Source of the DNA: an uncultured Lachnospiraceae bacterium
GTDB lineage: Bacteria > Bacillota > Clostridia > Lachnospirales > Lachnospiraceae
Length of the DNA stretch: 64,000 nt
Reading direction: 5' to 3'
NCBI GenBank assembly: GCA_905233695.1
Contig: CAJODN010000003.1
Location: forward strand, 1,542 to 65,541
Of the stretch, positions 27,373 through 35,932 are shown one piece after another. Under the pieces are notes generated by a model, which ran no database searches, was not told the DNA's origin, and was given only the letters and a program-made list of their open reading frames with translations. The position numbers and the translations under genes are program-made. Every line of letters starts with the position of its first letter. The first letter of the stretch is position 1.

Positions 27373-27409
27373 CCCCTGTCGATTTAAACAAACCGACAGG
27401 GGCATTTTT
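27373..27409 (+). terminator. Terminator after yaaR
   Basis: A 9-bp GC-rich stem CCCCTGTCG/CGACAGGGG followed by CATTTTTG. It lies between yaaR (plus) and the convergent superoxide reductase. Confidence 0.85.
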
Positions 27410-27438
27410 GTGCATTTCAACATGTTAAAATCAACTAA

Positions 27439-27813
27439 CTATATTTCCTTCATCCATAGTCCATGAAGATTACAGTACTCATAGACTGCAACAGGTTTGT
27501 CACCGTCAGCGACTACGAATTCTGCCGCTGGTTTCTCACCCGGATTAAGTGTCTTAGTCTGGCTTCCGTTCGCCGTCTCAAGAACAATGAATTGGATGAA
27601 GTGTTCGTCCAGCATTGGGTGCTCTACTTCACCGACCTGAACCTTAACTACATTTCCGTCAACCGTAACGGAAGGAACGTGCTTTTCTAGCGCCGCATCG
27701 GTTGTTCCGGGCTTAAGCTCTTCCATAGCTGAGCCGCAGCAGGATACGGGAACCTTCGAATCAACGAGCTTCGTAATAATATTACCGCATGTGTTACATT
27801 TGTAAAACTTCAT
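27439..27813 (-). CDS. Desulfoferrodoxin-type superoxide reductase
   Basis: A two-iron superoxide reductase that reduces superoxide to peroxide without making oxygen, typical of anaerobes. The N-terminal rubredoxin-like site has C6xxC9 and C25C26 (YKCNTCG...VSCCG). The catalytic centre ligands are seen in EKHVPSV, EHPMLDEHFI and YEYCNLHGLW (four His and one Cys). It has 124 residues, a normal length. It is transcribed opposite to its neighbours, with AGGAGGT upstream of its start. Confidence 0.93.
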   Translation of the reverse strand: MKFYKCNTCGNIITKLVDSKVPVSCCGSAMEELKPGTTDAALEKHVPSVTVDGNVVKVQVGEVEHPMLDEHFIQFIVLETANGSQTKTLNPGEKPAAEFVVADGDKPVAVYEYCNLHGLWMKEI

Positions 27814-27894
27814 AAGAATTTACCTCCTTCAACGTATTGAATGTCTTTGTTCTTGATGAATTGATTATAACACATCCTGTGGTATAATCATATT

Positions 27895-28389
27895 ATGAGA
27901 CGAAAGATTTTTATAGTACTTACAATTATATGGATGATTGTAATATTCGTATTCTCCGCCAAAGAAGCCGATGACTCTGCCAGGGCGAGCAACGAAGTCG
28001 GACTCATAATCGGAACAATTTTTGTACCGGGCTTTGAAGATAAGTCTTTCGAGGAACAGATGGAATTTGCCGACATGATAGATCATCCCGTAAGAAAGAC
28101 GGCACATGCTATGGAATATGCAATCTTGGGTTTCTTGGTAATCGGAATAATATACGGCTTAAAGCTAAGGGTTGTATGGCAGGCGATTATCGCATGGGCT
28201 CTGTCCACACTTTACGCAGCCTCAGACGAATTCCACCAGACATTTGTGGTGGGGCGAAGCGGAGAATTAAAGGACGTGGGTCTGGATAGCGCCGGCGCTC
28301 TTGCCGGAGTCTTGGTCGGAATACTTATATTTAAAATGTACTATAATAGACGGGCAAAAAAGAAAGAACGGGAGCAATTGACAGAGTAG
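27895..28389 (+). CDS. VanZ-like family membrane protein
   Basis: A 164-residue membrane protein with an N-terminal TM (IFIVLTIIWMIVIFVFSA), the conserved KTAHAMEYAILGFLV segment and DEFHQTFVVGRSGELKDVGLDSAGALAG, the VanZ-family pattern. VanZ relatives are linked to low-level glycopeptide tolerance and other surface roles, but the function here is unknown. It diverges from superoxide reductase, with a TATAAT (27880s) immediately upstream. It sits between yaaR and holB, where B. subtilis has no gene. Confidence 0.85.
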   Translation: MRRKIFIVLTIIWMIVIFVFSAKEADDSARASNEVGLIIGTIFVPGFEDKSFEEQMEFADMIDHPVRKTAHAMEYAILGFLVIGIIYGLKLRVVWQAIIAWALSTLYAASDEFHQTFVVGRSGELKDVGLDSAGALAGVLVGILIFKMYYNRRAKKKEREQLTE

Positions 28390-28441
28390 TTCGAAACTGA
28401 CATAATGTATGTATAGTGGTTATAGATTATTGAGGTTATAG

Positions 28442-29497
28442 ATGAAATTTGAAGATATTCAAGGGCAGGAGGCGCTTAAGGAACATTTTAAGAGCGCTAT
28501 CCGTCTTGGTAAGGTGAGCCACGCCTACATAATTAACGGTGAAAGGGGTTTTGGCAGGAAAGCTCTTGCGGAAGCCTTTGCTCAGGCTTTACTTTGCGAA
28601 AAACTTAACTCGGATCATGACGAGAATCAGATATCTTTCCCGGGAATAGAGGCAAAAAAGCCGAAACCCGAGGTAATCGAGCCCTGCGAAGAATGCGTAA
28701 GCTGTAAGAAGGCTCGTCATCACAATCATCCGGATATAATCTACATTTCCCATGAGAAACCCAATATCATATCGGCCGATGAGATCAGGACAGAGCTAGT
28801 CGACACCGTGGATATTATCCCATACGAAAGTAAGCGGAAAATCTATATAATCGAAGACGGAGAGTTAATTAATGAGACGGGACAAAACATATTACTTAAG
28901 ACTATTGAGGATCCGCCGGACTATATAACCATAATTCTTCTTACGACAAATGTTGATAAGCTTCTTCCAACCGTATTATCAAGGTGCGTATGTCTTAACA
29001 CAGTGCCCGTAAGCAAGGCGGAGATTAGGGCGCATCTTATGGATAACGGGGTAGTGGATTATCAGGCGGATATGGCCGTAAGCTTCGCAAAGGGTAATCC
29101 CGGCAGAGCCTTGTCTATCGCAAATGACGTTTATTTTCAAGAGAGATGTAAGACGGTATGTAATATAATTCGCGATATTAATCACTATCACGTCAGGGAA
29201 ATATCCAATCTGGCTGCGAGAATCGAAGAGGATAAGGAGAACATGGGCGAATACATGGAGCTTCTGATGATGCTTCTTCGCGACGCAGTTGTCTTTAAGA
29301 CTACGGGTGATGAAGGGCGACTTTTGTTCGCACGGGAGATTCGCTTAATCAGGGAAATGTCGAAGATGAGCTTAAGCAGGCTTAACAGTCTTATTAATAT
29401 AGTAAAAGACACTGATGAGAAGATTCAAGCCGCTGTAACGCCTGACCTGGCTATAGAAATGATGCTAACTAATATGAAGGAGATATATAACACATGA
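28442..29497 (+). CDS. holB: DNA polymerase III subunit delta'
   Basis: The delta' subunit is part of the clamp-loader complex that opens beta rings. The protein has the AAA+ fold with a degenerate P-loop (NGERGFGRKALAEAFA; the usual Lys is Arg), as expected because delta' does not hydrolyse ATP. A zinc-binding module lies in CEECVSCKKARHHNHPD, and ILLKTIEDPPDYITIILLTTN and LLPTVLSRC are standard. It overlaps ricT by 4 nt. Confidence 0.93.
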   Translation: MKFEDIQGQEALKEHFKSAIRLGKVSHAYIINGERGFGRKALAEAFAQALLCEKLNSDHDENQISFPGIEAKKPKPEVIEPCEECVSCKKARHHNHPDIIYISHEKPNIISADEIRTELVDTVDIIPYESKRKIYIIEDGELINETGQNILLKTIEDPPDYITIILLTTNVDKLLPTVLSRCVCLNTVPVSKAEIRAHLMDNGVVDYQADMAVSFAKGNPGRALSIANDVYFQERCKTVCNIIRDINHYHVREISNLAARIEEDKENMGEYMELLMMLLRDAVVFKTTGDEGRLLFAREIRLIREMSKMSLSRLNSLINIVKDTDEKIQAAVTPDLAIEMMLTNMKEIYNT

Positions 29498-30543
29498 TGG
29501 TAAAAGTAATTGGAGTAAGATTTAGAAATGTAGGGAAAATATACTACTTCGATCCTACGGGATTCGAACTCGAAGTAGGGGACAAGGTCATTGTTGAGAC
29601 GGCAAGGGGCTTGGAACTCGGAACGGTTCTGTTGTCTGAACGCGAAGTCGACGAAGAAAGCATAGTAAGTCCCCTAAAGGGAATAGAGAGAGTTGCTTCC
29701 GAAGAAGATATCGCACATGCCGAGGAGAACAGGAATAGAGAGAAGGACGCATGCGTGACCTGTAAGGAGAAAATTGCAAAGCATGGTCTTGATATGAAGC
29801 TTGTGGGCGCGGAATATACATTCGACAATAAGAAGCTTCTCTTCTACTTCACATCAGACGGAAGGGTTGATTTCAGAGAACTTGTCAAGGACTTGGCAGG
29901 CGTATTCAGAACGAGAATAGAGCTTCGTCAGATTGGAGTGAGGGATGAGGCCAAGCTTCTCGGTGGTCTGGGAATATGCGGTCGAGAGCTTTGCTGTGCA
30001 TCGTATCTGTCGGATTTCGTTCCGGTATCGATTAAGATGGCGAAGGAACAGGGACTTCCCTTGAATCCCTCTAAGATATCGGGAAACTGCGGTCGTCTTA
30101 TGTGCTGTCTCAAGAATGAGAACGAGACTTATAAGTACCTTAACAGCAATCTTCCCAATAAAGGCGATACAATAATTACACCTACCGGTCGGGAAGCAGT
30201 TGTTGAAGAGCTCGGAGTGCTTCGTCAGCAAGTCGTTGTTGTTGTGGAAGGTGAGGACGATATTAAGGAACGAATAACGTATCACGTAAGCGAGATCGAG
30301 TTCAAGGGCAAGAAAGGTGTCGATGTAGAGGTCACTGATGAGGAGGAAAAAGAGCTGGAGGCTCTCGAGGATAACGAGAATGATGAAATAGAAGTAAACA
30401 GTGACGAAAAATCAGCTGACAATCGTTCCGATGACAAAAAGAAGGACGATTCATACCACTCAAGAAACAAGAAGCATAGAGGCAAGAAGAGAAGAAACAA
30501 GAGATTCAACAAGAATAAGAAAAATGAAAAGGATGAAAAGTAG
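29494..30543 (+). CDS. ricT: RicT (YaaT) PSP1-domain protein
   Basis: RicT, with RicA and RicF, forms an Fe-S complex that helps RNase Y process certain mRNAs in B. subtilis. The PSP1 domain covers most of residues 1-260 and includes the Cys signature CVTCKEK, GGLGICGRELCCASYL and CGRLMCCL. The last 70 residues are a highly charged Lys/Asp/Arg tail, longer than in B. subtilis and possibly RNA-binding. It overlaps holB by 4 nt. Confidence 0.92.
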   Translation: MMVKVIGVRFRNVGKIYYFDPTGFELEVGDKVIVETARGLELGTVLLSEREVDEESIVSPLKGIERVASEEDIAHAEENRNREKDACVTCKEKIAKHGLDMKLVGAEYTFDNKKLLFYFTSDGRVDFRELVKDLAGVFRTRIELRQIGVRDEAKLLGGLGICGRELCCASYLSDFVPVSIKMAKEQGLPLNPSKISGNCGRLMCCLKNENETYKYLNSNLPNKGDTIITPTGREAVVEELGVLRQQVVVVVEGEDDIKERITYHVSEIEFKGKKGVDVEVTDEEEKELEALEDNENDEIEVNSDEKSADNRSDDKKKDDSYHSRNKKHRGKKRRNKRFNKNKKNEKDEK

Positions 30544-30546
30544 CCC

Positions 30547-31276
30547 ATGAGTGGTAACGTAACACTTAAAGGCAATGAGCGACTTGACGAGCTTCACAGG
30601 AATGGATACAGGATTATTCAAGATCCCAATCGTTTTTGCTTCGGGATTGATGCGTGCCAAGAATAGTCCGGAGGACAAGGTGCTTGACATCGGAACCGGA
30701 ACCGGCGTCATTCCGATTCTCATGGAGGCCAGGTACAGGGGGCATGACTACATCGGCCTTGAGATACAAGAGGATGTGGCCGATATGGCAAGACGCTCAG
30801 TCGCATTCAATAATCTTACCGATAGGATTGTTATTGAAAATATTGATGTGAAAGACGCTCTTTCCTTATATAAGCCCGGCTCCTTTGACGTAATAACGAC
30901 GAATCCTCCGTATATAAAGGAAAATGACGGTCTTATTAACCCTAATGATACGAAGGCATTATCAAGGCACGAGCTCAGTGTAACACTTGAAGATGTCGTA
31001 AGAATAAGCTCGAAGCTTCTTAAGAATAAAGGTAAATTCTATATGATTCACAGACCTTCAAGGCTTATGGAGATTATGAGTGTGATGAGGGAATATAATC
31101 TGGAGGTTAAGAGACTTCGAACAGTTCATTCCTATGTTGATAAGGAGGCCAGTATGGTGCTTATTGAAGCGCTTCGCGACGGCGGTGCCTTTATGAAGGT
31201 TGAGAAGCCCTTAATCATATACGATTCGGATGGGAAATATATGGAAGAAGTGGGAGAAATATACTACGGAGAGTAG
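30547..31276 (+). pseudogene. tRNA1(Val) (adenine-N6)-methyltransferase TrmN6/YabB, frame broken near the N-terminus
   Basis: From the ATG at 30547 the frame reads MSGNVTLKGNERLDELHRNG, then YRIIQDPNRFCFGIDA, the normal TrmN6/YabB start, and stops at a TAG near 30664. The rest of the enzyme continues in another frame (RAKNSPEDKVLDIGTGTGVIPILM, with the NPPY motif in TTNPPYIKEND). The expected short VLLxxF segment between the halves is missing, as if a deletion of about 17 nt removed it. The track ORF at 30575 translates the N-terminal part in the wrong frame. Genuine mutation, assembly error and a re-initiated short protein are all possible. Confidence 0.75.
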
Positions 31277-31279
31277 AGA

Positions 31280-32140
31280 ATGGCAGGAACACTTTACCTA
31301 TGCGCAACGCCGATAGGCAATATGGAAGATATAACATACAGAGTTGTTAGGATTCTGAGAGAATCGGATCTTATTGCTGCAGAGGATACAAGAACCTCGA
31401 GAAAGCTGTTAGATCGGTACGAAATCAACACACCGATGACTTCTTATCATGAGCACAACAAGATTGAGAAGGCTAAGGTTCTTATAAGTAAGCTGCAGGC
31501 AGGAAATGATATTGCACTTATCACGGATGCCGGAACCCCGGGAATCTCCGACCCCGGAGAAGAGCTTGTTAACCTATGTTATGAGAACGATATTACCGTA
31601 ACCTCTCTTCCCGGAGCGGCCGCTTTAATCACGGCAGTCACAATGTCGGGACAGCCTTGCAGAAGATTTGCATTTGAAGCATTTCTTCCCAAGGATAAAA
31701 AGTATAGAGTTCATGTGCTTGAGGAATTGGCCCAAGAAACCAGGACAATTATTATATATGAAAGCCCCCATCACCTTAAGGCGACACTCAAGGAATTATC
31801 AGACGTATTAGGTGAAGACAGACAGCTTACCGTTGCCCGGGAGCTTACCAAGCGTCACGAAGAAAAGCTGAGATTCACATTTAAGGAAGCCCTCTCTTAT
31901 TACGAAGAAAATGATCCTAAGGGCGAATATGTTCTTGTGATTAAGGGAAAATCCAGACAGGAACAGGAAGACGAACAGCGAGAAAAGTGGGAAGATACGC
32001 CACTTTCTGAACATATGAAGATCTATCTTGACCAAGGTCTTGATAAGAAAGAAGCCATGAAAAAGGTGGCAAAGGACAGGGGAGTCAGCAAGAGAGATGT
32101 ATATCAAGAGTTACTCAATGAGAAGAACGAGGACAATTAA
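31280..32140 (+). CDS. rsmI: 16S rRNA 2'-O-ribose C1402 methyltransferase RsmI
   Basis: RsmI methylates the ribose of C1402 in 16S rRNA. The tetrapyrrole-methylase fold is clear: TLYLCATPIGNMEDITYRVVRIL, AAEDTRTSRKLL, the SAM loop ALITDAGTPGISDPGEELV, and LPGAAALITAVTMSG. It has 286 residues. It follows the trmN6 remnant by 3 nt, as yabC follows yabB/yazA in B. subtilis, and its stop overlaps the next start (TAATG). Confidence 0.96.
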   Translation: MAGTLYLCATPIGNMEDITYRVVRILRESDLIAAEDTRTSRKLLDRYEINTPMTSYHEHNKIEKAKVLISKLQAGNDIALITDAGTPGISDPGEELVNLCYENDITVTSLPGAAALITAVTMSGQPCRRFAFEAFLPKDKKYRVHVLEELAQETRTIIIYESPHHLKATLKELSDVLGEDRQLTVARELTKRHEEKLRFTFKEALSYYEENDPKGEYVLVIKGKSRQEQEDEQREKWEDTPLSEHMKIYLDQGLDKKEAMKKVAKDRGVSKRDVYQELLNEKNEDN

Positions 32141-32787
32141 TGGATATTAAAGCAATTTTGATTGATCTTGACGGAACAATTACCGATACAGAGAGAATAT
32201 ATCAACGTCAGTGGGTTGAAGCCGCAAGGTCACTGGGATATAACGATTTTACCACAAAGGATGCGTTGGAGCTTCGAAGCGCCTGGTATCCTTATGCTGT
32301 CAGGCTTATGCAGATAAAGTTCGGAGATGATTTCGACTTCGATAAGCTGAAGGAAACCTGCGCCAACCGTACCTTGAACGAGCTTAAGGAAAAGGGTACA
32401 CCGCTTAAGCCCTATGCAAGGGAATTCTTAGAAGAATTAAGGAAGAGGGATAAGAGAGTGGTTCTTGTATCCGCCACAAGACCTGAGATTATAAAGGGTA
32501 GGCTAAGTGCCGTTGGTCTAACGGAATATTTTGACGAAGTGATATCAGCACACGGCACCAAGCGCGGTAAACCCTACCCGGAGCCATATCTCTATGCTTG
32601 CGATGTAATAGGAGTAAAGCCTGAAGAAACAATAGCAATTGAAGATTCGCCTAACGGCGTGGATTCTGCCGCGGCAGCAGGCTGCAACACTATCATGGTT
32701 CCGGACCTCACCCCCGCAGAACCAGCGCTTATGGCTAAGCTATTTGCTTACGCAAATAATCTAAAAGAAGTTCTAGACTATATTTGA
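32140..32787 (+). CDS. HAD superfamily hydrolase, beta-phosphoglucomutase-like
   Basis: A HAD phosphatase/mutase of subfamily IA with motif I DLDGTITDTE (nucleophile Asp about residue 9), motif II VLVSATRPE, the Lys of motif III in KRGKPYPEPYLYA and motif IV AIEDSPNGVDSAAAAG. Substrate unknown; beta-phosphoglucomutase and general sugar-phosphate phosphatases are the closest types. It is translationally coupled to rsmI by a 1-nt overlap. Confidence 0.88.
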   Translation: MDIKAILIDLDGTITDTERIYQRQWVEAARSLGYNDFTTKDALELRSAWYPYAVRLMQIKFGDDFDFDKLKETCANRTLNELKEKGTPLKPYAREFLEELRKRDKRVVLVSATRPEIIKGRLSAVGLTEYFDEVISAHGTKRGKPYPEPYLYACDVIGVKPEETIAIEDSPNGVDSAAAAGCNTIMVPDLTPAEPALMAKLFAYANNLKEVLDYI

Positions 32788-32802
32788 TAGGACACTACAT
32801 AA

Positions 32803-32942
32803 GCCAAGAGGAAGTAAAGTGTTTCGCAAGACCTTTTCGGGTCTCGGCGCTTAGCGATTTGCGTAGCAAGAGCTTAGCGTCCGCTAGGGGTACCCGATTA
32901 GAGCGAGAGCGTGTCTGCGAAATACTTGTACTTCCTCTTGGC
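32803..32942. repeat. Long-hairpin element E3
   Basis: A 140-bp element with arms GCCAAGAGGAAGTA...TTTCGCA and TGCGAAA...TACTTCCTCTTGGC that pair nearly perfectly over about 26 bp. Inside are small hairpins (AGACCTTTTCGGGTCT; TTGCGTAGCAA; TAGCGTCCGCTA) and repeated CTTAGCG words. It lies between the HAD gene and the convergent rpsR operon. Confidence 0.75.
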
Positions 32943-32954
32943 GTATATTGAATA

Positions 32955-33006
32955 AAAAGGGAGCCGTGCCCAGATGATTATTCATCTAAAGCGACAGCCC
33001 CTTTTA
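32955..33006 (-). terminator. Terminator of the rpsF-ssb-rpsR operon
   Basis: On the minus strand AAAAGGGGC pairs with GCTCCCTTTT around an inner AGATGA/TCATCT stem, ending in a T-run. It lies 18 nt after the rpsR stop. Confidence 0.7.
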
Positions 33007-33023
33007 ATAGTTAATTACTGTTA

Positions 33024-33272
33024 TTACTCTATCACATACGGCATAAGTGCTACGTGACGTGCTCTCTTTATTGCTACTGTAAGAGCTCTCTGGTGCTTAG
33101 CACAGTTACCTGTGATACGACGAGGAAGAATCTTTCCTCTTTCAGAAATGTATTTCTTAAGTGTTGTTGTGTCTTTATAGCTGATAGTATTATCTTTACC
33201 GCAGAAGACACATACCTTTTTTCTTCTGTGAACAGGTCTTCTTCTTCCGCCTTCACTTTTATTATAAGCCAT
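33024..33272 (-). CDS. rpsR: 30S ribosomal protein S18
   Basis: S18 binds S6 in the platform of the small subunit. The 82-residue basic protein has the signature [60 protein letters not shown]. Its two Cys near residues 21-24 may bind zinc. It is the last gene of the rpsF-ssb-rpsR operon, a standard bacterial arrangement. Confidence 0.98.
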   Translation of the reverse strand: MAYNKSEGGRRRPVHRRKKVCVFCGKDNTISYKDTTTLKKYISERGKILPRRITGNCAKHQRALTVAIKRARHVALMPYVIE

Positions 33273-33302
33273 GATTATTTCCTCCTATAAAATGTGGTTA
33301 AC

Positions 33303-33731
33303 CTACACGAATGGGAGATTATCTTCTGTAGCATCATCAATTGGGTTGAAGCCGTCGCCTGCATCACCTGTAGGTGCACTTGAAGGAGCATCTGCAAAGT
33401 CGCCGCTTCCTTGAGCATTCTTGCTCTCGGCAAATTCAACATTGTTCGCTACAATCTGATCCTGATACACGGTTTTGCCGTCTTTCTCATAATTGTTGTT
33501 ACGAAGTTCGCCTTCCACAACAATCTTAGTTCCTTTGCGAAGATATTTCTCAACAAATGTTGCCGTATTACCGAATGATGTAAGATTGAAGAAATCGGTA
33601 GGATAATTACCGTTCTGATCCTTATATCTTCTGTCAACAGCAATTGAATATCTTGCAACCGGCTTATTATCGTTAGTGTATCTAATCTCGGGGTCACGGG
33701 TTAACCGTCCCATCAAAAATATTTTATTCAT
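33303..33731 (-). CDS. ssb: Single-stranded DNA-binding protein
   Basis: SSB coats single-stranded DNA during replication and repair. The OB fold is clear: MNKIFLMGRLTRDPEIRYTNDNKPVARYSIAVDR and GTKIVVEGELRNNNYEKDGKTVYQDQIVANNVEF. A short linker leads to the acidic C-terminal tip (DDATEDNLPFV), equivalent to the DDDIPF partner-docking motif. It has 142 residues and lies between rpsF and rpsR. Confidence 0.97.
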   Translation of the reverse strand: MNKIFLMGRLTRDPEIRYTNDNKPVARYSIAVDRRYKDQNGNYPTDFFNLTSFGNTATFVEKYLRKGTKIVVEGELRNNNYEKDGKTVYQDQIVANNVEFAESKNAQGSGDFADAPSSAPTGDAGDGFNPIDDATEDNLPFV

Positions 33732-33754
33732 AAATGTTCTCCTTTGGTTAAATC

Positions 33755-34045
33755 CTATGCCTCGTCTTTTCTAACGCATAAGAATCGAAGAACGTTGTCC
33801 ATAATGCGAACATTTTTCTCGAGCTTAGCAGGAACTTCCGGTTCAGCGTCGAATTGGATAAAGTAGTAGTAGCCTTCATTCATCTTCTGAATTTCATAAG
33901 CAAGTCTCTTTTTACCCTGATCTTCGACCTCTGTTACTGTTCCGCCGTGACGCTCGATGTAACCCTTAGCCTTGTCAACTGTGGCTAATCTTACGTCTTC
34001 TTCGATCTTCGCATTAACAACGAGTGCTAATTCATACTTGTTCAT
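33755..34045 (-). CDS. rpsF: 30S ribosomal protein S6
   Basis: S6 pairs with S18 on the small subunit. The 96-residue protein has KYELALVVNAKIEED, GKKRLAYEIQKMNEGYYYFIQFDAEP and the C-terminal RIMDNVLRFLCVRKDEA. AGGAGGT precedes the ATG. It is the first gene of the operon. Confidence 0.97.
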   Translation of the reverse strand: MNKYELALVVNAKIEEDVRLATVDKAKGYIERHGGTVTEVEDQGKKRLAYEIQKMNEGYYYFIQFDAEPEVPAKLEKNVRIMDNVLRFLCVRKDEA

Positions 34046-34186
34046 GCTTTTACCTCCTTTTGGACTAGTTGGGATAGTGCAACAGCATTATCCAAGGATA
34101 TTTTATATACCACGAGGCTATATATTATCACTATTTTAGGGAAATGACAAGAGTTTTACAAAAAAGTTAAGAAAAAATTAAGAAAT

Positions 34187-34222
34187 GCAAAAAACCCGAG
34201 AACATATCTATGTCTCGGGTTC
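34187..34222 (-). terminator. Terminator of the sirtuin gene
   Basis: AACCCGAGA and TCTCGGGTT form a GC-rich hairpin. On the minus strand it is followed by a run of T (GGGTTTTTTGC). It lies 11 nt after the sirtuin stop. Confidence 0.8.
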
Positions 34223-34233
34223 GTTTACAGTAA

Positions 34234-34980
34234 TTAGCACTTTATCTGGGACATTACCTCTCCGATAGGATCCGTTATTACAAGGTCGGCATGCGCATCT
34301 CTTGTAGTCGCCCCTTTATTAATAAGGACAAGATGCTTTCCTTTGAAGTAATTAATAAGTCCTGCTGCCGGATATACCGTAAGACTGGTGCCTCCGATAA
34401 TAAGCATGTCGGCATTGGATATGGCATTTACCGAACCGCTAACCTGATAGTCATCAAGACCTTCTTCATATAATACAACGTCCGGCTTAATAATTCCGTT
34501 ACACTTCTCGCATCTCGGAACCCCGTCAAAATCCGGCTTGTCCTTACAAGATAAAATATAATCGCCGTCGTAGAACTCACCGCAGTCCATACAGTAGTTA
34601 CGAAGTGTACTTCCGTGAAGCTCGAATACCGTCTTACTTCCGGCCTTCTGGTGAAGTCCGTCAATATTCTGTGTAACGACTGCGTCAAGCTTACCGGCTT
34701 TTTCAAGTTCTGCAAGCTTCTTATGTGCTGCGTTAGGCTCAATTCCCGTAATCATAATCTTATCATAGTAGAAGCGATAGAATTCCTTTACTTTGTGCAT
34801 GAAAAATGTGTGAGACAGAATCTGTTCCGGTGGATAGTCGTACCTCTGATTATATAGTCCGTCTACCGATCTGAAGTCCGGAATGCCGCTTTCGGTGGAG
34901 ACACCTGCACCGCCGAAGAAAACAATATGATTTGATTCATCCACGTATTCTTGTAATTTAGCTACCTTCTCTGTATCCAT
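34234..34980 (-). CDS. NAD-dependent protein deacylase (sirtuin, CobB-like)
   Basis: A Sir2 deacylase that removes acyl groups from lysines using NAD. Motifs: FFGGAGVSTESGIPDFRS for NAD binding, catalytic His in VTQNIDGLHQKAGS and FELHGS, a zinc site (CMDCGEFYDGDYI...CEKCNGIIKPDVVLYEE), and IIGGTSLTVYPAAGL. The track begins 39 codons earlier, but GGGAGGGG sits 7 nt before the ATG at 34980, so that start (248 residues) is used. It is a single-gene unit with its own terminator. Confidence 0.93.
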   Translation of the reverse strand: MDTEKVAKLQEYVDESNHIVFFGGAGVSTESGIPDFRSVDGLYNQRYDYPPEQILSHTFFMHKVKEFYRFYYDKIMITGIEPNAAHKKLAELEKAGKLDAVVTQNIDGLHQKAGSKTVFELHGSTLRNYCMDCGEFYDGDYILSCKDKPDFDGVPRCEKCNGIIKPDVVLYEEGLDDYQVSGSVNAISNADMLIIGGTSLTVYPAAGLINYFKGKHLVLINKGATTRDAHADLVITDPIGEVMSQIKC

Positions 34981-35135
34981 AATAACCCCTCCCGAAAAAA
35001 AGAAAATACTATAAGCATAATTGTACAATAAATAAGGAAGATTGTTAATAATTTTATTAAATATTGACTTATACATTATATGTAGGTTTTGGTACAATTT
35101 TACACGGTGAAATATTATAGAAAGGAGAAAGAATT

Positions 35136-35795
35136 ATGGCACATGAAGATGCACGTAACGGAATTGGCAAGGTGTTCACTGCTCAGATATTACTTATCAT
35201 AACAGCTATTTGCTATGCTATCGCAGCTATTTGTACAGCCGTAACAATTGGTGCTGCAGCATCTGACGCTATGGTAGGTGCGGGAATAAGCGCTATACTT
35301 TTAGTAGTATTCGGACTTGCAGGTGGTGTTATGTCTATTATCGGTTTTATTCTTCAGCTTGTTGGTCTCAGCAAGGCAGGAAAGGATAACGACAAGATTA
35401 AGAGTGCTTTCACAATTACAATCATTGGATTAATCATTGCAATTGTTATAGGTATTATTAAATCATTAGTTGGCGCTTCTTATGCATGGGCAGGTAACAT
35501 CGGTGACCTTGTTAACTTCATCATCAGTCTTATTGTTACATATAATGTATTAATGGGTTGCGCAGAGCTTAACCCTGCATTACAGGAAAAGGCTGAAAAG
35601 ACATGGAAGATGTACATGATCGTTGTAATCCTTGATATCGTAATTGCAATCGTAGCAATTATTATGGGTATTCTCGGAGTTACTGCTGTATCAGCAGTTG
35701 CATCATACATCTTGATTATTCTTGATGTTGTATTCGAGGTTGTATCATTTGTTATGTACCTTATGTTCTTAGCACAGGCAAGAAACGAGGTATAG
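35136..35795 (+). CDS. Multi-pass membrane protein, paralog 1 of 3
   Basis: I do not recognise the family. A 219-residue protein starting MAHEDARNGIGKVFTAQILLI, with about five hydrophobic segments. Motifs shared with the next two genes are EDARNGIGKVF, LVGLSKAGKD, IVTYNVLMGCAELNPAL and TWKMYMIVVILDIVI. No signal-peptide cleavage site or catalytic motif is seen. AAAGGAGA precedes the ATG, and a terminator after the gene suggests it can be transcribed separately. Confidence 0.75.
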   Translation: MAHEDARNGIGKVFTAQILLIITAICYAIAAICTAVTIGAAASDAMVGAGISAILLVVFGLAGGVMSIIGFILQLVGLSKAGKDNDKIKSAFTITIIGLIIAIVIGIIKSLVGASYAWAGNIGDLVNFIISLIVTYNVLMGCAELNPALQEKAEKTWKMYMIVVILDIVIAIVAIIMGILGVTAVSAVASYILIILDVVFEVVSFVMYLMFLAQARNEV

Positions 35796-35820
35796 TAGAT
35801 TAACATTTGTCGAAGGAGGC

Positions 35821-35855
35821 GTCTCCACAATATATTGTGGGGATGTCTTTTTTTT
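35821..35855 (+). terminator. Terminator after paralog 1
   Basis: TCTCCACAATATATTGTGGGGA forms a stem followed by TGTCTTTTTTTT. It separates the first membrane paralog from the second. Confidence 0.75.
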
Positions 35856-35932
35856 GCACAATATACTTGCAATTATGGTCAAAATTTAGTATTATCTACG
35901 GGTAATAATAAAATATTACGAGGAGACGGACT

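Noticed and set aside
30575-31276. Track ORF starting MSDLTSFTGMDTGLF as a normal full-length gene
   Set aside because: The first 25 or so residues are the wrong frame of a recognisable TrmN6 N-terminus, so the ORF is not the native protein.
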